From: an uncultured Eubacteriales bacterium
GTDB taxonomy: Bacteria > Bacillota > Clostridia > Lachnospirales > Lachnospiraceae
Assembly: GCA_900313855.1 (NCBI GenBank)
Contig: OMSZ01000257.1
Coordinates: forward strand, 1-11,667
Length of the DNA stretch: 11,667 bases
Direction: 5' to 3'
How positions within the stretch are numbered: position 1 is the first letter of the stretch; every line of letters begins with the position of its first letter. The position numbers and the translations under genes were made by a program. Shown piece by piece: positions 6,122 through 11,667 of the stretch. The notes below the pieces were generated by a model. The model ran no database searches, was not told where the DNA came from, and worked only from the letters and a program-made list of their open reading frames with translations.

Positions 6122-6748
6122 TCACTCAAGACACTCCATCTTAGAAACAGAGACCTCGTAAGCCACGCGATTGATGACCGTATCATCATTTAACTTCTTC
6201 TGGTACTCCCTGCTCTGAATTCTTCCCCATACCGCAACATGCTCTCCTACCTCAAGCTTTCCGGCAAAGCGTGCATTTCTCCCCCAGCAGATACACGGAA
6301 TATAATCTGATTTTCCATAAGCTCTGTTAACCGCAAGCAGCACATCCGCAATCTCGCGGCCTAGCGGAGTCATACGGTATATAGGAGCCTTGCAGATGTA
6401 TCCGTCAAGATATATCTGATTAGGATGCTGCACCTCTTCATCATCCTCTAATATATTTAACTCCCTCACAAAAAGAGATAGTATTAGTCTATTCTTTGTT
6501 TCCTCATGTTTGTTATATGACCGGAACTGTCCCTTAGCCTCTATATGCTGTCCGATATGTGACTGCTCCACATCGATCAGTCTGTCCGATACCATAAGAG
6601 GAATAACATCTGTTGCATCTGAAAGGCGGTTAACAAGAACGTCCACCATATAGAACCCCTCTCCAAATATCTCGTGACTGAAAGTAAATTCCGAAACAAT
6701 CTCTCCTGCCACTACTGCCTGGTTGTTGCTTAAAGCCTTTTCTGTCAT
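6122..6748 (-). CDS. SSB-like protein with two tandem OB folds
   Basis: A 208-residue protein made of two SSB-type OB-fold domains. The second (about 109-206) is the clearer: NQIYLDGYICKAPIYRMTPLGREIADVLLAVNR at 110-142, then IPCICWGRNARFAGKL and VGEHVAVWGRIQSREYQKK, the classic SSB pattern. The first (about 8-100) follows the same strand order with weaker identity (NNQAVVAGEIVSEFTFSHE, GQHIEAKGQFRSYNK). An acidic linker (EDDEE, 101-105) joins them. It should bind single-stranded DNA. It lacks the Gly/Pro-rich region and acidic DDIPF-type tail through which housekeeping SSB recruits partners, and ends right after the last strand, so it is more likely an accessory SSB. The start has AAGGAG at 6756-6761 with a 7-nt spacer. 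It lies 104 bp downstream of the RNA methyltransferase gene and may belong to the dnaE operon. Confidence 0.82.
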   Translation of the reverse strand: MTEKALSNNQAVVAGEIVSEFTFSHEIFGEGFYMVDVLVNRLSDATDVIPLMVSDRLIDVEQSHIGQHIEAKGQFRSYNKHEETKNRLILSLFVRELNILEDDEEVQHPNQIYLDGYICKAPIYRMTPLGREIADVLLAVNRAYGKSDYIPCICWGRNARFAGKLEVGEHVAVWGRIQSREYQKKLNDDTVINRVAYEVSVSKMECLE

Positions 6749-6852
6749 TTTCTTTCTCCTTCCATGTGCATTAAATACATTTTTATATTAGTACACATTC
6801 AATGCTATTGGAACGGGGATTTTTCTTCTAAAAAAGACTACTTTTGTCAAAA

Positions 6853-7620
6853 TCACAGAGATCTTTGTCGCATGGCTTCGTACATAAGAACCGTCGACGC
6901 AGTTGCGACATTAAGCGACTCAACCCGACCCTTCATGGGTATCAGAATCTTGTGATCGGTAGCGCCAGAAACCGCATCAGTAAGACCGTTGCCTTCATTG
7001 CCCATAACAAATACTGTCGGTTTCATGTAATTAAAGTCGTAAAAGCTCGTACCCTGCAAATGCGCACTGTAGGTATTAAAGCCCTTCCCGGACAAATCCT
7101 TTATACACCCGGCAATGTCATCCACATATAAAAACGGAACGCGAAAGATCGACCCCATTGTAGACCTTACCACCTTAGGATTATAAACGTCTGCCGTATC
7201 ACGGCTCATTATGATCCCGGAAGCCCCGGCACCCTCTGCAGTCCGCACTATAGTACCGAGATTTCCCGGATCCTGAATATTTTCAAGCGCTATTATAAGC
7301 GGCACATCAGCACCGCATATTTCATCTATGCCATAGGAAAGCTGCTTAACAATGCTTATCACACCCTGAGGCGTTTTGGTATCAGAGAGCGACTCCATAA
7401 CGTTGTCAGCCACAAGCTCATAGGAAATGCCTTCAAACATTTGCCTGTGCTTATCATAAAAGTCCATTGTTACAAAGCTTTCAACATGCTTTTCCTCCGG
7501 AATTTCAGAAAACATCCTTACGCCCTCAACAATGAACGTGCCCTGCTTTCTCCGCTCCTTTGACTGTTTGATAAGCTTTGCGACATTTTTAATTGTAGGG
7601 TTTGACATACTTGTTATCAT
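6853..7620 (-). CDS. SpoU/TrmH-family RNA 2'-O-ribose methyltransferase
   Basis: A 255-residue SPOUT methyltransferase that uses S-adenosylmethionine to methylate a ribose 2'-OH, probably on 23S rRNA. The N-terminal part (about 1-100) is a SpoU substrate-binding domain, with SKERRKQGTFIVEGVRMFSE at 20-39. The three signature motifs of the knotted catalytic domain are complete: ENIQDPGNLGTIVRTAEGAG at 113-132 (with the catalytic Arg in IVRT), FVMGNEGNGL at 204-213 and IPMKGRVESLNVATASTVLM at 227-246. The exact position modified cannot be read from the sequence; RlmB-like and TsnR-like enzymes look alike at this level. The first ATG was kept because homologues begin with a similar MITS-SNP segment. 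The gene starts 20 bp after the dnaE stop, so cotranscription and possibly translational coupling are likely. No promoter is seen in front of it. Confidence 0.93.
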   Translation of the reverse strand: MITSMSNPTIKNVAKLIKQSKERRKQGTFIVEGVRMFSEIPEEKHVESFVTMDFYDKHRQMFEGISYELVADNVMESLSDTKTPQGVISIVKQLSYGIDEICGADVPLIIALENIQDPGNLGTIVRTAEGAGASGIIMSRDTADVYNPKVVRSTMGSIFRVPFLYVDDIAGCIKDLSGKGFNTYSAHLQGTSFYDFNYMKPTVFVMGNEGNGLTDAVSGATDHKILIPMKGRVESLNVATASTVLMYEAMRQRSL

Positions 7621-7640
7621 TTACCTATCCCTCTGTCTTT

Positions 7641-10600
7641 CTAAAATGACACCTTACTCTCCTTTATTATAACCTTGCCCTCACCGAACCTTTTCTTAAA
7701 CGCGGATATGACCATGTCATCCGAGCTTATCAGGAACTGCCTGCCAAGAGGCTTCATCATTTTCTCCTCTTTCAACACAACTATCACTTCACTTGAACCC
7801 GGATATCTGTCGACCATCTCATACAGCTCCTGCTCGTCAGCATCATATTGCTTCCTGTTATCCAGCTGTATATATATTTTTTTAGGAACCTCGCCAAAGG
7901 ATATCATCTTCTCTAAAAGAAGCTTTCCTTCCTTCTCGGTAATGGAGGCTCTGCCGTATACAAACACCTTGTTGTCAACCTCAAGATATCTCCTGTACTC
8001 CTCATATTTCTTTGGGAACACAACAATCTCCAAGGTTCCGACTAAATCCTCTAAGGTTATGAATGCCATGTTTTGATTGTTCTTAGTAAGCTTTACAGTG
8101 CTCGCCTGTATCATGCCGCCCAAGGTATAGAAATGCTGGTCTTTTGCAACAGTCTTATCTGTTTTCTCTTCGTTTTCCGGATTGTCATCCGACTCCTCCG
8201 CATAAAAATCCAAGGTTACGGCATCAACATTTTTCGCAAGAAATTCTCTGTAATCATCAAGAGGATGACCGCTTACATATACACCTAGCATCTCCTTCTC
8301 ATTAGCAAGGAGCTCTTCTCTTTTATATTCCGCCACGTCGGGATATACGATATCAAATTCCTTCTTCTCTTCCTCCCCTAAAAGATCCATTAAGGACATC
8401 TGTCCCGATATGGCATTCTTCTTTTCCTGATTAACCTGATCAACCACCTGATTATAAATCATCATCATCTGACGCCTGTTAGACGGGAAACAATCAAAGG
8501 CACCGGACTTGATAAAGCTCTCTAATGTCCTCTTGTTAACCTCCTTACCGGAAAGGCGGCTGACAAAATCCTTGAGATTTTTAAATTTACCTTTGGCAAC
8601 ACGTTCTGCCACAACGGCATCTATCACTGACTCACCGACACTTTTTAGAGCAGATAAGCCATAGCGTATACCGTTCTCCGATACCGAAAAATAGCTAAAG
8701 CCCTCGTTGATATCCGGTGGAAGAATATCTATACCCATCCTTCTGCAGCTTGCAATATATTCAGATACCTTTCCCGTATTGCCAAGTACTGATGTAAGGA
8801 GCGCTGCCATAAACTCCTTGGGATAGTGACATTTAAGATATGCCGTCTGATACGCAACCACAGCATAAGCCGCAGCATGTGATTTGTTAAATGCATATTT
8901 GGCAAAATCAGTCATGTCATCAAATATCTTATTAGCTATCTTTTCGTCTATACCACGGTTGATGCATCCGGGGACTCCTTCCTCCGGATTACCATAGACA
9001 AAGTTACTGCGCTCCTTAAGCATTACGCTTTCTTTCTTCTTAGACATCGCACGTCTTACAAGATCACTACGTCCTAAGGTATATCCGGCAAGCTCCATAA
9101 CTATCTGCATAACCTGCTCCTGATAAACTATACAGCCATAGGTAGGCGCTAATATTTTCTCAAGTTGGGGGCAATCATAGGTTATCTCGTCAACGTGTTC
9201 CTTGCCCTTTATATATAACGGTATGAAATCCATGGGGCCAGGACGATAAAGTGAAATACCGGCGATTATATCCTCAATGTTACGAGGCTTCAACTCCTGC
9301 ATAAAGCTTCTCATTCCGGCACTTTCTAACTGGAATATACCCTCGGTCTGACCGCTTGATATAAGCTCATAAACCTCGTCATCCTCCATATTGAGATTGT
9401 CCACATCTATTTCAATTCCCTGCGACTGCCTGATATTATTAACTGCATCCCTTATTACCGTAAGGTTACGAAGTCCTAAGAAATCCATCTTTAGAAGGCC
9501 CAGCTCCTCTACCGTATCCTTGGTAAACTGCGTGGTTATCGCACCTTCTGAGCTCTTTGAAAGCGGAACGAATTCATCCATTGGTTTCTGACCGATAACG
9601 ACTCCCGCTGCGTGAACCGAAGCATGTCTTGGCAGACCCTCTAATTTCTTAGAGGTATCTATAAGTGTCTTAACATCCTCCTCCTGCTCGTAAGCCTCCT
9701 TAAGCTCCTTCACATCTCTTAGAGCCATGTCTATCGTTACACCAATTCCCATTGGTATCATTTTCGCAATACGATCAGCAGCGGCATAGGACATATTAAG
9801 TGCACGTCCCACATCACGGATTACCATACGAGCCGCCATCGTACCAAAGGTTACTATCTGTACAACCTTTTCCTTGCCATACTTCTCCACAACATAATCA
9901 ATTACCGCCTGCCTTCCGTTCGGGCAGATATCCACGTCTATATCAGGCATTGATACTCTCTCCGGATTAAGGAAACGCTCAAACAGCAGATTAAGATGTA
10001 TAGGCTCTATATTGGTAATCTCAAGGCAATAGGAAACAAGAGCTCCTGCCGCCGATCCACGTCCGGGACCAACAGGAATACCATGATCCTTAGCATATTT
10101 GATAAAATCCCACACGATAAGGAAATAATCCACATATCCCATTTTCTCAATCGTAGAAAGCTCAAAATCCAACCTTTCCTGAAGTTCCTTGGTCACAGGA
10201 TCATAACGTTTTTCCAATCCCTTTTGACAAAGCTCTCTTAAATAGGAATCTGATGTATACCCGTCAGGTACCTCAAATTTCGGAAGCTTCTGGACTCCGA
10301 ATTCAATCTCAACATTACATCTTGCCGCAATCTTTCCGGTATTCTCAATTGCCTCCTTAGCATATGGAAACAGCTCTTCCATTTCCTTTGGAGATTTCAA
10401 ATAATACTGCCCGCCATCGTAACGCATCCTGTCCGGGTCATCAACTGTTTTTGCTGTCTGAATACATAATAAAATATCATGCGCCTCAGCATCATCCGCA
10501 TTGACATAGTGCAGATCATTGGTTACCACAAGCGGAATGCCCGTCTCCTCATGCATACGCATAAGTCCCTGGTTAACCGTTCTCTGATCGGGTATGCCAT

Positions 10601-11132
10601 GATCCTGCATCTCTAGAAAATAGTTATTCTCTCCAAATATCTCTCTATGCTCAAGCGCTGCCTGCTTGGCCTCCTCATAAAAGCCCTGACGAAGCTTTAC
10701 TGCCACCTCTCCTGCCAGACACGCAGACATACAGATTATACCCTCATGAAACTCTTTTAAAACCTCACGGTCAACTCTAGGTTTGTAGTAGAAACCCTCG
10801 GTAAATCCGCGGGATACTATCTTCATAAGGTTGTGGTAGCCGGTATCATTTTCCGCCAAAAGAATAAGATGATAATAACGGTTCTCTCCCCTGTCAACTT
10901 CCCTGTCAAAACGCGATCCGGGAGCCACATACACCTCACATCCGATTATCGGCTTAACGCCTTGTTTCTTAGCTTCTTTATAAAAATCTATAACACCGTA
11001 CATAACGCCATGATCCGTTATCGCTATGCTGTCCATCCCCAGCTCTTTGGTTCTTGCTATAAGCTCCGGTATCTTGGACGCGCCGTCTAGCAGACTATAT
11101 TGCGTATGCACGTGTAAATGTGTAAAACCCAT
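7641..11132 (-). CDS. dnaE: DNA polymerase III alpha subunit, DnaE type
   Basis: This is the C-family replicative DNA polymerase catalytic subunit, 1163 residues, full length for DnaE and without the inserted exonuclease of PolC. Domain order: PHP domain (about 1-280; HLHVHT at 5-10, TDHG at 39-42, NDLHY at 205-209); catalytic core with the metal-binding PDIDVD (396-401) and KMDFLGL (548-554), plus GPGRGSAAG at 355-363; fingers and HhH region (about 750-880, including YAFNKSHAAAYA); a putative beta-clamp motif QMSLMDLL at 911-918; an OB fold (about 1002-1076); and a C-terminal domain to 1163. The Asp residues expected for two-metal catalysis are D397, D399 and D550. The start has AGGAGG 5 nt upstream of the ATG. 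Firmicutes usually also carry PolC, with DnaE extending primers early in lagging-strand synthesis, but whether that applies here cannot be seen. It leads into the methyltransferase gene after 20 bp and follows the DUF5662 gene by 89 bp. Confidence 0.98.
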   Translation of the reverse strand: MGFTHLHVHTQYSLLDGASKIPELIARTKELGMDSIAITDHGVMYGVIDFYKEAKKQGVKPIIGCEVYVAPGSRFDREVDRGENRYYHLILLAENDTGYHNLMKIVSRGFTEGFYYKPRVDREVLKEFHEGIICMSACLAGEVAVKLRQGFYEEAKQAALEHREIFGENNYFLEMQDHGIPDQRTVNQGLMRMHEETGIPLVVTNDLHYVNADDAEAHDILLCIQTAKTVDDPDRMRYDGGQYYLKSPKEMEELFPYAKEAIENTGKIAARCNVEIEFGVQKLPKFEVPDGYTSDSYLRELCQKGLEKRYDPVTKELQERLDFELSTIEKMGYVDYFLIVWDFIKYAKDHGIPVGPGRGSAAGALVSYCLEITNIEPIHLNLLFERFLNPERVSMPDIDVDICPNGRQAVIDYVVEKYGKEKVVQIVTFGTMAARMVIRDVGRALNMSYAAADRIAKMIPMGIGVTIDMALRDVKELKEAYEQEEDVKTLIDTSKKLEGLPRHASVHAAGVVIGQKPMDEFVPLSKSSEGAITTQFTKDTVEELGLLKMDFLGLRNLTVIRDAVNNIRQSQGIEIDVDNLNMEDDEVYELISSGQTEGIFQLESAGMRSFMQELKPRNIEDIIAGISLYRPGPMDFIPLYIKGKEHVDEITYDCPQLEKILAPTYGCIVYQEQVMQIVMELAGYTLGRSDLVRRAMSKKKESVMLKERSNFVYGNPEEGVPGCINRGIDEKIANKIFDDMTDFAKYAFNKSHAAAYAVVAYQTAYLKCHYPKEFMAALLTSVLGNTGKVSEYIASCRRMGIDILPPDINEGFSYFSVSENGIRYGLSALKSVGESVIDAVVAERVAKGKFKNLKDFVSRLSGKEVNKRTLESFIKSGAFDCFPSNRRQMMMIYNQVVDQVNQEKKNAISGQMSLMDLLGEEEKKEFDIVYPDVAEYKREELLANEKEMLGVYVSGHPLDDYREFLAKNVDAVTLDFYAEESDDNPENEEKTDKTVAKDQHFYTLGGMIQASTVKLTKNNQNMAFITLEDLVGTLEIVVFPKKYEEYRRYLEVDNKVFVYGRASITEKEGKLLLEKMISFGEVPKKIYIQLDNRKQYDADEQELYEMVDRYPGSSEVIVVLKEEKMMKPLGRQFLISSDDMVISAFKKRFGEGKVIIKESKVSF

Positions 11133-11221
11133 ATATTCCTCCTCTTTAGATGCCCAAACTCACGTGATCTGTAATTCTAACCCGATAATCCGTCCGGTTC
11201 TTACGTTTTTTCTTACCGGTT

Positions 11222-11667
11222 CTATATCCTCTCTCTTCGCACTTCCTTCGTCAAAACCTCTGTTCTTATATATGCAAAGGTCTTTTCCTCTCCCTCATCG
11301 GCAAGCATGGTAAGCAGCTTTTCAAGCAACGCTCTCGTATCATCGTGCAGAAGATATTTGGACTTGCCTTTGTTATAATAATTTAACGGAAAACTGTCGG
11401 TATAATTATCTTTATTATAATTACGGCTGGCAGCAATTCTGTCAATAAACATTTCGACAACGTATTTGACCGGCATTTTGCAGCCCACCATACCATTGTT
11501 CTCTATATCATAATCTATCCAGTATTCAAGATGGTGCTTGTTCCTGCCCTTGTGATGCAGCCATGCGGAGGTATATCCTTTATCCTCACGCTCGGCATTA
11601 TTGGGACTTCTTGTACCCTGATAATACTTTGCCCCCACTAAGAATTCTGTCGGACCGTACTTGGACA
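11222..11667 (-). CDS. DUF5662 family protein, 5' end outside the window (partial)
   Basis: About 147 codons are visible and the frame stays open to the window edge, so the N-terminus lies beyond 11667. A GTG at 11638 could be read as a start, but the upstream codons SKYGPTEFL belong to the family pattern, so it is internal. Key segments are VGAKYYQGTRSPNNAERE, then GYTSAWLHHKGRNKHHLEYW, and a C-terminal helical part with LLHDDTRALLEKLL. The conserved His cluster (HHK..NKHH) together with the upstream SKY motif suggests a metal-binding site, perhaps of HD-hydrolase type. That is inference: DUF5662 has no function known to me. The stop is TAG at 11222-11224, 89 bp before dnaE, with no clear terminator or promoter between them. 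Confidence 0.85.
   Translation of the reverse strand, partial: SKYGPTEFLVGAKYYQGTRSPNNAEREDKGYTSAWLHHKGRNKHHLEYWIDYDIENNGMVGCKMPVKYVVEMFIDRIAASRNYNKDNYTDSFPLNYYNKGKSKYLLHDDTRALLEKLLTMLADEGEEKTFAYIRTEVLTKEVRRERI

Noticed and set aside
6845..6850. Perfect TTGACA on the minus strand upstream of the SSB-like gene
   Set aside because: No acceptable -10 box lies 16-18 nt downstream; the nearest (TAGAAG) is at 14 nt. It probably arises by chance beside the end of the methyltransferase gene.
6828..6850. AAAAG-TAGT-CTTTT plus T-run after the methyltransferase gene as an intrinsic terminator
   Set aside because: The stem is only 5 bp with a single G-C pair, too weak for an intrinsic terminator.
11194..11219. 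CCGGT...ACCGG inverted repeat with a repeated TTCTTAC between DUF5662 and dnaE
   Set aside because: The 5-bp arms are separated by 16 nt, no T-run follows on the transcribed strand, and the short internal repeat is within chance for this composition.

Overview
The window looks like the chromosome of an anaerobic low-GC Firmicute, most likely a member of the Lachnospiraceae. The reasons are the protein families present: a clostridial EF-G paralogue, a DUF5662 protein, a short BtuR/CobO-like ATPase, a DnaE-TrmH pair and a remnant of a PAS/receiver signalling protein of a type common in that family. Other support is the AT-rich spacers and strong AGGAGG-type ribosome binding sites. It is mostly ordinary chromosomal DNA. 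I see no phage, insertion sequence, CRISPR array, tRNA or rRNA.

Layout. (1) Positions 1-1589, plus strand: the 3' end of trkA and a complete trkH, the cytoplasmic and membrane parts of a K+ uptake system. (2) Positions 1593-4191, minus strand: a paralogue of elongation factor G with altered GTP-binding motifs, followed 24 bp downstream by a broken PAS/receiver gene. The broken gene ends 3 bp from the end of trkH. (3) Positions 4192-4512: a 321-bp divergent intergenic region. It holds a convincing extended -10 promoter for the EF-G paralogue, a weaker promoter for the rightward gene, and two inverted repeats in the presumed leaders. (4) Positions 4513-5517, plus strand: a 334-residue protein I do not recognise, ending 4 bp from the next gene. 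(5) Positions 5522-11667, minus strand: a same-strand series, in order of transcription a DUF5662 gene (cut by the window edge), dnaE, a SpoU/TrmH RNA methyltransferase, a tandem-OB-fold SSB-like protein and a CobO-like adenosyltransferase. dnaE and the methyltransferase are 20 bp apart and almost certainly cotranscribed. Replication (DnaE), single-stranded DNA binding and rRNA modification are the clear themes. The CobO-like gene probably has its own promoter.

The items most worth a second look are the PAS/receiver remnant, whose two halves are out of frame at a T5 run; the EF-G paralogue whose G3 His is Tyr and whose G4 motif is TDMD; the 29-nt hairpin in the leader of the unknown 334-residue gene; that gene itself; and the SSB-like protein with two OB folds and no acidic interaction tail. 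I found no clear evidence of a large undescribed multi-gene system.
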